Origin: Synechococcus sp. J7-Johnson
Lineage (GTDB): Bacteria > Cyanobacteriota > Cyanobacteriia > PCC-6307 > Cyanobiaceae
Reading direction: 5' to 3'
Assembly: GCF_024345795.1 (NCBI RefSeq)
Contig: NZ_JAGQBU010000013.1
Coordinates: 1-64,000 of the forward strand
Length of the DNA: 64,000 bases
Notes under the pieces: generated by a model
Seen by the model: only the letters and a program-made list of their open reading frames with translations
Told to the model about the DNA's origin: nothing
Database searches by the model: none
Program-made: the position numbers and the translations under genes
In this document: positions 29,721-38,684 of the stretch, in pieces
How the letters are laid out: each line of letters opens with the position of its first letter
Numbering within the stretch: position 1 is the first letter of the stretch

Positions 29721-29750
29721 CTTAGCCAGGGGTTAACCGCCCCCTTATCC
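29721..29750 (+). promoter_or_regulatory. Candidate Pho box upstream of ptrA
   Basis: Three 8-mers at exact 11-bp spacing: CTTAGCCA (29721), GTTAACCG (29732), CCTTATCC (29743). This is close to the cyanobacterial Pho box unit CTTAACCT with 3-bp spacers. It lies 60 bp before the ptrA start, so SphR probably activates ptrA under phosphate limitation. Confidence 0.55.
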
Positions 29751-29810
29751 ATTCTTTGCTGGCTTGTCGGTCATCGTCCATACGCTCGGTGGTGTCACCG
29801 GAGATTGGCC

Positions 29811-30446
29811 ATGGTTACGACTCCTTTCCGCGATGCCGGCCGCAGCGACGCCATCCGTGAGGTGTTGGAAACCAGCTACCGGCAGCGCCAACTTCTGCAT
29901 ATCGGCGCGGGCAGCGCCGTTCCTCTGCTCAAGAACACCATCTGGCTGGTGGTGCGAGGCATGGTCAAGCTGGAGGCCGTCACCATCCACGGCGATCCGC
30001 TGCTGCTAGGCCTGGCCGGCCCCAATGAGCCCTTCGGTGAGCCGCTCACCAACGTGCAGGCCTATGAGGCCTGCACCCTCACCGATTCCGATCTGCTCTG
30101 TCTCACCTGTGCGGAGATCGAGCAGGCCCCCCATCTGGCCATGGCCGTGATGCAGGCCGTGATCAGTCGTCATCGCCAGGCGGAAACCCTGCTCTCCCTG
30201 CTGGGTCTGCGCCGGGTGGAAGAGCGGGTGCGCGGCTTCCTGGAACTGCTGGCTCAGGACTACGGCCAGGCCTGTGAGGAAGGCCTGCGGCTCAATCTGC
30301 GTCTCACCCATCAGGAACTGGCCAGCGCCCTCTCCACCACCCGGGTCACGGTCACACGGGTGATCGGTCTGCTGCGTGACGAGGGCTGGCTCAAGATCGA
30401 TGCCCAGCGCCATCTGGTGATCAGCCACCTGCCCCGGCGCCATTGA
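29811..30446 (+). CDS. ptrA: PtrA-type Crp/Fnr transcription factor of the phosphate response
   Basis: A 211-residue Crp-family protein: beta-roll at about 15-115, long helix, then a winged helix with LTHQELASALSTTRVTVTRV as recognition helix. In marine Synechococcus a regulator of this type (PtrA) sits beside pstS and controls a second tier of phosphate genes. The position between pstS and sphRS supports that identity. ATG 29811 is used rather than TTG 29805. Confidence 0.8.
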   Translation: MVTTPFRDAGRSDAIREVLETSYRQRQLLHIGAGSAVPLLKNTIWLVVRGMVKLEAVTIHGDPLLLGLAGPNEPFGEPLTNVQAYEACTLTDSDLLCLTCAEIEQAPHLAMAVMQAVISRHRQAETLLSLLGLRRVEERVRGFLELLAQDYGQACEEGLRLNLRLTHQELASALSTTRVTVTRVIGLLRDEGWLKIDAQRHLVISHLPRRH

Positions 30447-30517
30447 TTGCCCGTGCTTCCTCCCATGCCTGGATGGCCTAAATTTTGAACGATCAGTTAG
30501 TGGGCTCGGACGATCCC

Positions 30518-31222
30518 ATGCCCCGTCTGCTCATCGTCGATGACGACGACGGCATCCGCACCACCCTGGAAGAGGCTCTGGCTCAGGAAGGTTTTGATGT
30601 GGCTTGTGCGGCCGATGGCCGTCAGGCCATCCGCCAGTTCGATGCGTCCCAGCGCCAGGGAGCCACGGGTTTCGATCTTGTGCTGCTGGATCTGATGCTG
30701 CCTGGGGTAGGGGGGCTGGATGTCTGCCGCCACCTGCGCCGCCATGATTCCCACATCCCGATCCTGATGGTGAGTGCCCGGGACACGGAAACGGACCGTG
30801 TGCTGGGACTGGAGCTCGGTGCGGACGATTACCTGGTGAAGCCCTTCGGGCTGCGTGAACTGGTGGCCCGCTGCCGCGCCCTGCTGCGCCGCAGCCAGCA
30901 GACGATCGAGCGCTTCCCTGTCGGTGAGGTCGTTCATCACCGGGATCTGACTCTCTACCCCGATGAGTTCCGCGTCACCCGTGACGGTGAGACGGTGAAC
31001 CTCTCCCCCAAGGAATACCGGCTGGTGGAGTTCTTCATGCAGAACCCTGGCCGTGTCTGGAGCCGCAACCAGTTGATCGATCAGATCTGGGGTACCGACT
31101 ATGTGGTCGATACCAAGACCGTGGATGTGCACATCCGCTGGCTGCGCGAGAAGCTTGAGACCAATCCCTCCGCTCCCGAGCACATCCTCACAGTGAGAGG
31201 CTTCGGCTACCGCTTCGGTTGA
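30518..31222 (+). CDS. sphR: Phosphate response regulator SphR (PhoB-type)
   Basis: A 234-residue OmpR/PhoB-family regulator. The receiver domain has the acidic pocket DDDD near residue 8, phospho-acceptor Asp 58 (LVLLDLMLPG) and Lys in YLVKPF. The winged-helix DNA-binding domain has LSPKEYRLVEFF and VDVHIRWLREKLE. It is the output of the SphS kinase encoded 10 bp downstream. ATG 30518 is chosen; the frame is open to TTG 30485, so the start may be 11 codons earlier. Confidence 0.9.
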   Translation: MPRLLIVDDDDGIRTTLEEALAQEGFDVACAADGRQAIRQFDASQRQGATGFDLVLLDLMLPGVGGLDVCRHLRRHDSHIPILMVSARDTETDRVLGLELGADDYLVKPFGLRELVARCRALLRRSQQTIERFPVGEVVHHRDLTLYPDEFRVTRDGETVNLSPKEYRLVEFFMQNPGRVWSRNQLIDQIWGTDYVVDTKTVDVHIRWLREKLETNPSAPEHILTVRGFGYRFG

Positions 31223-31232
31223 GCCCCTGGCC

Positions 31233-32363
31233 ATGACGCTGCTGCTGGCCCTTGGCCTTGGTGTGCTGCTCGGCTGGGTCCTGGCCCGTGGCCGGCGCAG
31301 GCATCAGCAGCTTGCGGCTGCCGAGGCCAGTGGCCAGCAGCTCCTGCCGGGGCTGGGGCGGTTGCAACTGCTGGCCTGGTTGGAAGGAGCGCCCCAGGGC
31401 TGGTTGGTGATCGACGGGGAGCAGCGAATCCAGGCGATCAATCCCCGGGCCGAGCGCTTGCTGCAACTGCCCGTTGACCGACTGGTGCGAGGCCAGCCCG
31501 TGCGTGAGGTGATTCAGCAGCCGGACCTGGAGGAGGCGATTCTGGCCGTGGGCCGCCGGGGTCGTCCCCAGCGCCTGGAGTGGTGGCAAGGCAATGAACC
31601 GCTCGAGGGGGTGCTGCTGGCGGGGGGAGAGGGTTGGGTGGCGCTCTGGATCAACAGCCGGCGTTCACTGGAATCCCAGCTCAATCAGCAGAGCCGCTGG
31701 GTCAGTGACGTGGCCCATGAGCTCAAGACTCCGCTGACCGCCCTGATGCTGGTGGGGGACAGCCTGGCCGCCCAGGCCACCAACTCGAACGTGGTGCTGA
31801 TCGAACGTCTGCAGCGGGAGTTGCAGCGGCTGCAGAGCCTCGTGGGCGACCTGCTCGAACTCTCCCGCCTGGAGAACAGCCTGCCGCGGGATGACCGGCG
31901 CTATGAGGTGCTGGATCTCGGCGAGCTGGTGGAGGCCGCCTGGGGCAGCCTGCGCCCCCTGGCCGATCAGCGCGGCATCAGCCTGTCCTTTCCTGAACGT
32001 CTGCCGTGCCCCCTCTGGGGAGATCCGTCCCGGTTGCACCGAGCTCTGCTCAATCTGCTCGACAATGCCCTGCGCTACAGCCCCGATGGAGCGGCTGTGG
32101 AGGTGAGCGTGGAGGAGAGCGGCCAGTGGTGGGAGCTGACGGTGCGGGATCACGGTTCTGGCTTCAGCGACGAGGACCTCGCCCACATGTTCGAGCGCTT
32201 CTACCGGGGCGATCCCTCCCGGGTGCGAAGCCGCCGCGCCGGCAGTGGCCTGGGGCTGGCGATCGTGCAGCAGATCGCCCTCACCCACGCCGGCCGGGTG
32301 CAGGGACGTAACCATCCAGGAGGTGGTGGGGTGCTGGAGCTGGTGTTGCCGAAGGGGGTATGA
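31233..32363 (+). CDS. sphS: Phosphate sensor histidine kinase SphS (PhoR-type)
   Basis: A 376-residue sensor kinase with a short N-terminal hydrophobic segment (about 2-18), a PAS-like region (about 45-140), and HisKA with His 162 in VAHELKTPLTAL. The HATPase domain shows NLLDNALRYSPDG (N box), DHGSGFSDED (G1), FERFYRG (F box) and GSGLGLAIVQQI (G2). It phosphorylates SphR when phosphate is scarce. The neighbours (sphR, ptrA, pstS) support the assignment. Confidence 0.9.
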   Translation: MTLLLALGLGVLLGWVLARGRRRHQQLAAAEASGQQLLPGLGRLQLLAWLEGAPQGWLVIDGEQRIQAINPRAERLLQLPVDRLVRGQPVREVIQQPDLEEAILAVGRRGRPQRLEWWQGNEPLEGVLLAGGEGWVALWINSRRSLESQLNQQSRWVSDVAHELKTPLTALMLVGDSLAAQATNSNVVLIERLQRELQRLQSLVGDLLELSRLENSLPRDDRRYEVLDLGELVEAAWGSLRPLADQRGISLSFPERLPCPLWGDPSRLHRALLNLLDNALRYSPDGAAVEVSVEESGQWWELTVRDHGSGFSDEDLAHMFERFYRGDPSRVRSRRAGSGLGLAIVQQIALTHAGRVQGRNHPGGGGVLELVLPKGV

Positions 32364-32481
32364 AGCCGGTCCCCGCGGTTCACCCGGGAGGTGGTCACGA
32401 CTCTGATGGGTGGGATGCGATACAGGCCCCCCGGGCGCCCAGCGGTTGGATGGAAGCACCGCCACACCACCACCGCCTGCC

Positions 32482-35295
32482 ATGACCGACGCGGAGGGCT
32501 ACCGCCAGGTGCCCGGTCAGGGAGGCGGCAGTGATCCCACTCACGACATCCTGCGCTGCGAGCGGCAACCGTTGCGGGCCCTGTTCCGTCCCGGTTGCGT
32601 AGCGGTGATCGGGGCCAGCGAACGGCCCGGCAGCGTTGGTCGCACCCTGCTCTGGAACCTCATCCGCTCTCCCTTCGGCGGCACCGTGTACCCGGTGAAC
32701 CCCGGGCGACACAGCGTGCTGGGGGTGCGCTGCTGCGCCACGGTGGCGGAGGTGCCCGAGCCGGTCGATCTGGCCCTGATCGCCACCCCGGCGGCCAGCG
32801 TGCCCCAGCGGCTGGCGGAGTGCGCGGCGGCCGGGGTGAAGGCCGCGATCGTGATCTCCGCCGGCTTCCGGGAGGTGGGCCCCGAGGGGCTGGCGCTGGA
32901 GTCCCAGCTGCGCGAAATCCTGCGGGGCTCCGGCATGCGGCTGCTTGGCCCCAACTGTCTGGGGCTGATGAATCCCCGCCTGGGTCTCAACGCCAGCTTC
33001 GCTGCCGGCATGGCGGCGCCGGGGCATGTGGGCTTCCTCAGCCAGTCGGGGGCCGTCTGCACTGCGGTGCTCGACTGGAGCCATCAGCAGGGGGTGGGCT
33101 TCAGCGCCTTCGTGTCGATCGGCTCGATGCTGGATGTGGGCTGGGGGGATCTGATCACCTACCTGGGCGACGATCCCGCCACCCGCAGCATCGTTATTTA
33201 CATGGAGGCGATCGGCGATGCCCGCGCCTTCCTCTCGGCGGCGCGGGAGGTGGCGCTCACCAAGCCGATCGTGCTGATCAAGGGCGGCCGCACTGCCGAG
33301 GCGGCGCGGGCGGCGGCCTCCCACACCGGTGCTCTGGCCGGCAGCGATGCGGTGCTGGAGGCGGCGCTGCGGCGTTGCGGCGTGCTGCGGGTGGATCGCC
33401 TCTCCGACCTGTTCGATCTGGCCGATGTGCTGGCCAAACAGCCGCGGCGACCCGCCGGTCCGCGGCTGGCGATCGTCACCAACGCCGGCGGCCCCGGTGT
33501 GCTCGCCACCGACGCCCTGGTGCTCAATGGCGGCCAGCTGGCGGAACTCTCAAGCGAGAGCCTGGCCGCCCTCGATGCCGTGTTGCCGCCCCAGTGGAGC
33601 CACGCCAATCCCATCGACATCCTTGGCGACGCCGATCCGGAGCGCTATGGGCGCGCCATCGAGATCGCCCTCGCCGATCCCGGCAGCGATGGCCTGCTGG
33701 TGATCCTCACGCCCCAGGCGATGACCGATCCCACCACCACCGCCCAGCGCCTGCGGGAGCTGGCCGAACGCAGCGGCAAACCCCTGCTCGCCAGCTGGAT
33801 GGGCGGCGATGAGGTGGCTGCCGGCGTGGCGATCCTCAATGCCGCCGGCATCGCCACCAACCCCTACCCCGATGCCGCGGCGCGGCTGTTCAACTCGCTC
33901 TGGCGCTTCAGTTACACCCTGCGCGGGCTCTACGAGACCCCCGCTCTGCTGCCGGAGAGCGACGGCGCCGACCATGCCGGCGGCCGACGGGTGCTGGAGC
34001 AGGCCCAGGCCGAGGGGCGCGCGCTGCTCAGCGAGCAGGAGGCCAAGCAGGTGCTGGCCAGCTACGGCATCCCGGTGGTCGACACCCGCCTGGCCCGCAG
34101 CGTCGCCGAGGCCCGCTTTGCCGCCGAGGCGATCGGCTATCCGGTGGTGCTCAAGCTCAACAGCCCCACGATCACCCACAAGAGCGACGTGGGTGGGGTG
34201 TGGCTGGATCTGGCCTGCGCCGAGGCGGTGGAGCAGGCCTTCACCTCCATGGCGGAGTCGATTCCTGAGCGCTTCGGGGCCCAGGCCTTCGACGGGGTGA
34301 CGGTGCAGCCGATGCTGCGGCGGCAGGGGGGGCTGGAGCTGATCGTGGGCAGCAGCATCGATCCCCAGTTCGGGCCGGTGATCCTGTTCGGCAGCGGCGG
34401 CACCCTGGTGGAGGTGTTCCGCGACAGCGCCGTGGGCCTGCCGCCCCTGAACACCACCCTGGCGCGGAGGTTGATGGAGCAGACCCGCGTGTACGGCGCC
34501 CTGCAGGGTGTGCGCGGCGCCCCCCCTGCCGATCTGGAGGAGCTGGAGCGGCTGCTGGTGCGGCTCAGCCAGCTGGTGCTGGAGCAGCCCGCCATCCGTG
34601 AGATCGACATCAATCCGCTGCTGGTGCGGCCTGGCGATCGCTCCTGGCCCCTGGTGGCCCTCGATGCCCGCATCCTCATCCAGCCGGTGGCCGGAGCCAC
34701 CTGCCACCTGCCGCGACCGGCGATCCGGCCCTATCCCAGCCAGTACGTGCGTCCCTGGCGGCTGCGGGACGGCACGCCGGTGACGATCCGGCCCATCCGC
34801 CCCGAGGATGAGCCCCTGCTGGTTGCCTTCCACCGCAACCTCTCTGAACAAAGCGTGTACACCCGCTACTTCCACATGACCTCGCTGAACCACCGCATCG
34901 CCCACGAGCGGCTGGTGCGCATCTGCTTCAGCGACTACGAGCGCGAACTGGCACTGGTGGTGGACCGGCGCGACCCGGACAGCGGCGAACACCGGATCCT
35001 GGCGGTGGGCCGCCTCAGCCGGGTGCATGAGCGCAACGACGCCGAGTTCACGCTGCTGATCGGCGACGCCCACCAGCACCAGGGGCTGGGCACCGCCCTG
35101 CTGGGCCAGCTGCTGCGGTGTGGCCGCCACGAGGGCATCGACCGGGTGACGGCGGAGATCCTGCCCGGGAATGGCGCCATGCAGAAGGTGTGTCGCAAGC
35201 TCGGCTTCCAGCTGCGCTCCGGCGACGAGGTGATGGAGGCCTGGATCGATCTGGCCACCGCTCACGTGGAGGCCGCCAGCAGGGCCTCCACGTGA
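32482..35295 (+). CDS. NDP-forming acyl-CoA synthetase fused to a GNAT acetyltransferase
   Basis: A 937-residue fusion. A CoA-binding domain (about 35-165, [20 protein letters not shown]) is followed by succinyl-CoA-ligase-like domains (about 180-490), an ATP-grasp domain (about 530-750, [20 protein letters not shown]) and a C-terminal GNAT domain (about 765-930, [13 protein letters not shown]). Proteins of this layout act as protein lysine acetyltransferases (Pat type) or ADP-forming acetate-CoA ligases. The His-loop of the ligase part was not checked, so which activities remain is open. ATG 32482. The stop lies in a hairpin shared with the convergent gene. Confidence 0.85.
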   Translation: MTDAEGYRQVPGQGGGSDPTHDILRCERQPLRALFRPGCVAVIGASERPGSVGRTLLWNLIRSPFGGTVYPVNPGRHSVLGVRCCATVAEVPEPVDLALIATPAASVPQRLAECAAAGVKAAIVISAGFREVGPEGLALESQLREILRGSGMRLLGPNCLGLMNPRLGLNASFAAGMAAPGHVGFLSQSGAVCTAVLDWSHQQGVGFSAFVSIGSMLDVGWGDLITYLGDDPATRSIVIYMEAIGDARAFLSAAREVALTKPIVLIKGGRTAEAARAAASHTGALAGSDAVLEAALRRCGVLRVDRLSDLFDLADVLAKQPRRPAGPRLAIVTNAGGPGVLATDALVLNGGQLAELSSESLAALDAVLPPQWSHANPIDILGDADPERYGRAIEIALADPGSDGLLVILTPQAMTDPTTTAQRLRELAERSGKPLLASWMGGDEVAAGVAILNAAGIATNPYPDAAARLFNSLWRFSYTLRGLYETPALLPESDGADHAGGRRVLEQAQAEGRALLSEQEAKQVLASYGIPVVDTRLARSVAEARFAAEAIGYPVVLKLNSPTITHKSDVGGVWLDLACAEAVEQAFTSMAESIPERFGAQAFDGVTVQPMLRRQGGLELIVGSSIDPQFGPVILFGSGGTLVEVFRDSAVGLPPLNTTLARRLMEQTRVYGALQGVRGAPPADLEELERLLVRLSQLVLEQPAIREIDINPLLVRPGDRSWPLVALDARILIQPVAGATCHLPRPAIRPYPSQYVRPWRLRDGTPVTIRPIRPEDEPLLVAFHRNLSEQSVYTRYFHMTSLNHRIAHERLVRICFSDYERELALVVDRRDPDSGEHRILAVGRLSRVHERNDAEFTLLIGDAHQHQGLGTALLGQLLRCGRHEGIDRVTAEILPGNGAMQKVCRKLGFQLRSGDEVMEAWIDLATAHVEAASRAST

Positions 35296-35297
35296 GC
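35260..35297. terminator. Perfect 15-bp hairpin spanning both convergent gene ends
   Basis: Arms 35260-35274 and 35283-35297 are perfectly complementary around an 8-nt loop. Each arm holds CACGTG. The stop codons of both convergent genes fall within it (35293-35295 on +, 35262-35264 on -), so both proteins are partly encoded by the hairpin. No T-run; likely a bidirectional terminator or transcript-end structure. Confidence 0.6.
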
Positions 35298-36281
35298 GGC
35301 GGCGCCGCCCGCCAGCCCCTTCAGGCCATAGCCCCCCTCCAGCACCGACACCAGCCGGCCGCCGGCATGCTCGGCGGCGATGGCCAGACAGAGCTGGGTG
35401 AGGGCGGTGTAGTCGGCGTCCTCGAGCAGGAAGTGGCCCAGGGGATCGTCGCGGTGGCCGTCGAAGCCGGCTGACACCAGCACCAGCTGGGGCCGGAAGC
35501 GAGCGACCACCGGCGCCAGGGCGGCGTCGAGGGCAGTGAGTAAGGCCTTGCCGTCGCTGTAGGCCGGCAGGGGGCAGTTGAGCGTGAAGCCCAGCCCAGC
35601 CCCCTCGCCGCGCTCTTCGGCGGCACCACTGCCGGGGTAGTTGCCCCACTCGTGCACGCTGGTGTAGAGCACGCTCGGATCATTCCAGAACATCGCCTGG
35701 GTGCCGTTGCCGTGGTGCAGGTCCCAGTCGATGATCAGCACCCGCTCAAGGCCGTGCACCGCCTGGGCATGGCGGGCGGCCAGGGCCACGTTGTTGAAGA
35801 TGCAGAAGCCCATCCCCCGATCGGCTTCGGCGTGGTGCCCGGGTGGCCGCACCAGCGCGAAGGCATGGTTCACCCGCCCGGCCAGCACCGCATCCACCGC
35901 CGCCAGGGTGCCGCCGGCCGCCAGCCGGGCCACGTCTTCGGAGTGCTCGCCGATGGTGGTGTCGCCGGTGGAGAGCTGGGCGGCCCCGTAGGCCACCTCA
36001 CGGCGCACCGTCTGCAGGTAGCTGGCGGTGTGGCAGCGAAGCAGCTCCCGGTCCACTGCCGGTCGGGCCTGGATCAACCGGCAGCGCTGGATCAGGCCGC
36101 GGCGCTGCAGCTCGGCCTCGATCGCCTCCAGCCGCTGCGGGCTCTCGGGGTGGCCCAGGCCCGTGTCGTGCAGGCGGAAGGCTGGATCGATCACCAGGCC
36201 GATCAGCTGCTTCTGGTTCTGTTCCAGCTCACTGGCCAGCTCGGCAGAGAGCGGCAATTCGCTGGCGGAGCGCACTGCCAT
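35262..36281 (-). CDS. Histone-deacetylase superfamily (class II-like) deacetylase
   Basis: A 339-residue protein with all HDAC landmarks: [20 protein letters not shown] (catalytic His pair), [13 protein letters not shown] and [13 protein letters not shown] (zinc-binding Asp/His). Bacterial members deacetylate acetylated amines such as acetylpolyamines. It is convergent with a putative protein acetyltransferase fusion, overlapping by 34 nt, which hints at, but does not prove, opposing roles. Start ATG 36281. Confidence 0.9.
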   Translation of the reverse strand: MAVRSASELPLSAELASELEQNQKQLIGLVIDPAFRLHDTGLGHPESPQRLEAIEAELQRRGLIQRCRLIQARPAVDRELLRCHTASYLQTVRREVAYGAAQLSTGDTTIGEHSEDVARLAAGGTLAAVDAVLAGRVNHAFALVRPPGHHAEADRGMGFCIFNNVALAARHAQAVHGLERVLIIDWDLHHGNGTQAMFWNDPSVLYTSVHEWGNYPGSGAAEERGEGAGLGFTLNCPLPAYSDGKALLTALDAALAPVVARFRPQLVLVSAGFDGHRDDPLGHFLLEDADYTALTQLCLAIAAEHAGGRLVSVLEGGYGLKGLAGGAAAHVEALLAAST

Positions 36282-36410
36282 CGAGCGGCACAGAGCTGCT
36301 TTCAGGATGACAGCCCCGCAGCGCAGCAGCGGTTCGGCAGCCTGGAGTGGGGCCTGCAGAGCCGGCAGACAGGATCAATGCGATCTTGTCCGCACCGTTG
36401 CTGGGCACCG

Positions 36411-37295
36411 ATGCAGAACAGCTTGCTGACGACTGTTCTGCTGCCCGTCGCCCTGGCCATCGTGATGCTGGGGATGGGGCTGAGCCTGGTGCCGGAGGAC
36501 TTCCGGCGCATCAGCCGCTATCCGCGGGCCGTGGCGCTGGGCAGTTTCTGTCAGATCGTGGTGCTGCCGCTGATCGGCGGCCTGCTGGCCTGGCTCTGGC
36601 CGATGGAACCTGCGCTGGCGGTCGGTCTGGTGATCGTGGCGATCTGCCCCGGCGGCCCCTCCTCCAACCTGATCACCTACCTGGCGAAGGGGGATGTGGC
36701 CCTGTCGGTGACGCTCACGGCGATCAGCAGCGTGGTGACGGTGTTCACGATCCCCGTGCTCGCCAATCTGGCCTTGCAGACGCTGATGGGATCCGGCGCG
36801 GAGATCAGCCTGCCTGTGGTGCCGACGATGCTGCGAATCGTGCTGATCACCCTGGTGCCGACGGCCATCGGCATGGGGATCCGGCAGCGGTTCACCGCCG
36901 CAGCGCTGAGGCTGGAGAAGCAGATGGGGCGGCTGGCGGCAGGTCTGCTGGCGTTGATCATCCTGCTGCTGGTGATCAAGGAAGCCGGCAAACTGCCCGG
37001 CTTCATCGCCCAGGTGGGCGCGGCGGTGGTCGTGCTGAATCTGCTGGGAACGGCGGCCGGCTTCCTCTCGGCCCGCCAGCTGGGCCTGCCCCTCGCCCAG
37101 CGGCTCAGCATCGCCATCGAGGTGGGCATCCAGAACGGCACGCTCGCGATCGCGATCACGGCCGGCCTGCTGAACAACATCGACATGGCCGTGCCGGCTG
37201 CGATCTACAGCCTCTGGATGAACATCACCGGATTCGCCATGGTCGCCTTCGGCCGCAGCAAGCTCGCCGCCGCGCAGGGGTCGGGGAATGGATGA
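36411..37295 (+). CDS. Bile acid:sodium symporter family (BASS) transporter
   Basis: A 294-residue protein with about nine membrane helices. ICPGGPSSNLITYLAKGDVAL and EVGIQNGTLAIAI are the two crossover-helix signatures of the BASS family with sodium-site residues. BASS proteins carry organic anions such as pyruvate or bile acids with sodium; the substrate is unknown here. ATG 36411 is preferred over ATG 36378 because the family begins close to the first helix. Confidence 0.88.
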   Translation: MQNSLLTTVLLPVALAIVMLGMGLSLVPEDFRRISRYPRAVALGSFCQIVVLPLIGGLLAWLWPMEPALAVGLVIVAICPGGPSSNLITYLAKGDVALSVTLTAISSVVTVFTIPVLANLALQTLMGSGAEISLPVVPTMLRIVLITLVPTAIGMGIRQRFTAAALRLEKQMGRLAAGLLALIILLLVIKEAGKLPGFIAQVGAAVVVLNLLGTAAGFLSARQLGLPLAQRLSIAIEVGIQNGTLAIAITAGLLNNIDMAVPAAIYSLWMNITGFAMVAFGRSKLAAAQGSGNG

Positions 37296-37355
37296 GCCCC
37301 GGCAATCCAGCGCAAGGGTTCGCCGGTAGATCAGGCGTTCGCACTCTTTACCGCG

Positions 37356-37805
37356 ATGTCCTTGCCCCTCGCCGCTCTGCTGCTCGCTCTCGGAAGCCCC
37401 CTGTCCATCGACCTGCCTGTCTCAGGCGGATGGGTGGCCCAGAAGCAGGGAGGTGCCCTCGCCCCTTCCCTGCAGGGCAAACCCGTCGTTGTCGATATCT
37501 ATGCCAGCTGGTGCCCGGCCTGCCGCACGATTGCGCCGACCCTGAGTTCCCTGCAGCAAAGCAAGGCCGGCAAGGCCACCTTCGTGACCTTCGATGTGTC
37601 CGATGCCGCCACCCTGAAGGCCTCGCGCGAACGGGCCCGGGCGCTCGGCCTCAGCGCCTTCCTGGAGGCCAACCGCAGCCAGACCTCGCTGGTGGCCGTG
37701 ATCAACCCTGCCACCGGCTCCACGGCGCAGACCTTCCGGGCCAGCACAGATGCGAGCGCCTATAGCAAGGCGATCAGCAAGGTTCAATCGATGCTCAAGC
37801 GATGA
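37356..37805 (+). CDS. Secreted thioredoxin-like protein
   Basis: A 149-residue thioredoxin fold behind an N-terminal signal (LPLAALLLALGSPLSI). The redox motif is WCPAC in VVDIYASWCPACRTIAP. The next gene, coupled by a 4-nt overlap (ATGA), encodes a CcdA/DsbD-type membrane electron carrier, so this protein is the likely acceptor outside the cytoplasmic membrane. Confidence 0.85.
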   Translation: MSLPLAALLLALGSPLSIDLPVSGGWVAQKQGGALAPSLQGKPVVVDIYASWCPACRTIAPTLSSLQQSKAGKATFVTFDVSDAATLKASRERARALGLSAFLEANRSQTSLVAVINPATGSTAQTFRASTDASAYSKAISKVQSMLKR

Positions 37806-38626
37806 GCCGATCTGCCCTGCGCAGGCAAAGACCGGCGATTCTGGTGCTCCTGGCCGTGGTGACCCTGCTGGCAGGGCTGGCTTTGCACTGGCTGCCGCAG
37901 ATCGGCGCTCAACTGGATCAGGCGATCCTGTCGACTTCGCAGGCCTACGCCGAACGGTTCGAGGCCTGGGGCGCTACCCCCCCGTTTCTGATTCCGCTGG
38001 CGGCTTTCGCTGGTGGGCTGCTGGCCAGCGTGTCGCCCTGCCTGCTGGCGATGCTGCCGTTGAACCTCAGTTACATCGGCACGCTCGGGCCGCTCAGCCG
38101 GCGTCAGGCCTTCGTCAGGGTGGCTGGATTCGTGGCCGGCACCGTCGTGGTGCTGAGCCTGTTCGGCCTGGTCGCCTCGTTCGCCGCAGCCGTGGTGGTT
38201 GACCACCGCGGCCCGGTCCATCTGGGGGTGGGACTGCTCATCCTGGTGATGGGCCTGAATCTGGCGGGCTGGCTCCCCCTGCGGCTGCCCCGCCTGCCCG
38301 AACTGCCTCCGGCCGGTGGCCCGTTCCTGGTGGGGATGGGATTCGCTCTGGTCAGCTCCCCTTGTGCCAGTCCGGTGCTGTTCTCGGTGCTCGCCGCTGC
38401 GGCCGGCACCGGCTCGGTCCTGTTGTCGGTGGTCACAATGGTGAGTTACGCCCTGGGTTACACCGCCGTGATCGCCGCCACCAGCCTCTGGGCCGGCCTG
38501 CTTGGCACCTCAAGGCTGCTGCTGCGCCATGGAGCCACGCTCAGCCGCGTCAGTGCCCTGGTTCTGCTGGCAGCAGGGGGTTTTTATGTCGTCCAGGGTC
38601 TGATCTGGAGCTGGGGGAGCTGGTAG
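37802..38626 (+). CDS. CcdA/DsbD-type transmembrane thiol transporter
   Basis: A 274-residue membrane protein. Six or more helices are seen, with conserved GGLLASVSPCLLAMLPLNLSY and LVSSPCASPVLFSVL, each holding the redox Cys-Pro pair of the DsbD/CcdA core. It moves reducing equivalents from cytoplasmic thioredoxin across the membrane, here probably to the thioredoxin encoded just upstream. Confidence 0.88.
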   Translation: MSRSALRRQRPAILVLLAVVTLLAGLALHWLPQIGAQLDQAILSTSQAYAERFEAWGATPPFLIPLAAFAGGLLASVSPCLLAMLPLNLSYIGTLGPLSRRQAFVRVAGFVAGTVVVLSLFGLVASFAAAVVVDHRGPVHLGVGLLILVMGLNLAGWLPLRLPRLPELPPAGGPFLVGMGFALVSSPCASPVLFSVLAAAAGTGSVLLSVVTMVSYALGYTAVIAATSLWAGLLGTSRLLLRHGATLSRVSALVLLAAGGFYVVQGLIWSWGSW

Positions 38627-38684
38627 CAGGCGGCTCCAGCTCCAGGACTGCAGGGCTATCACTGTTCGCGCAGCCCGCGGGCGC

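Noticed and set aside
35652-36410. Long N-terminal frame before the BASS transporter
   Set aside because: It is antisense to the deacetylase gene; the membrane protein begins at 36411.
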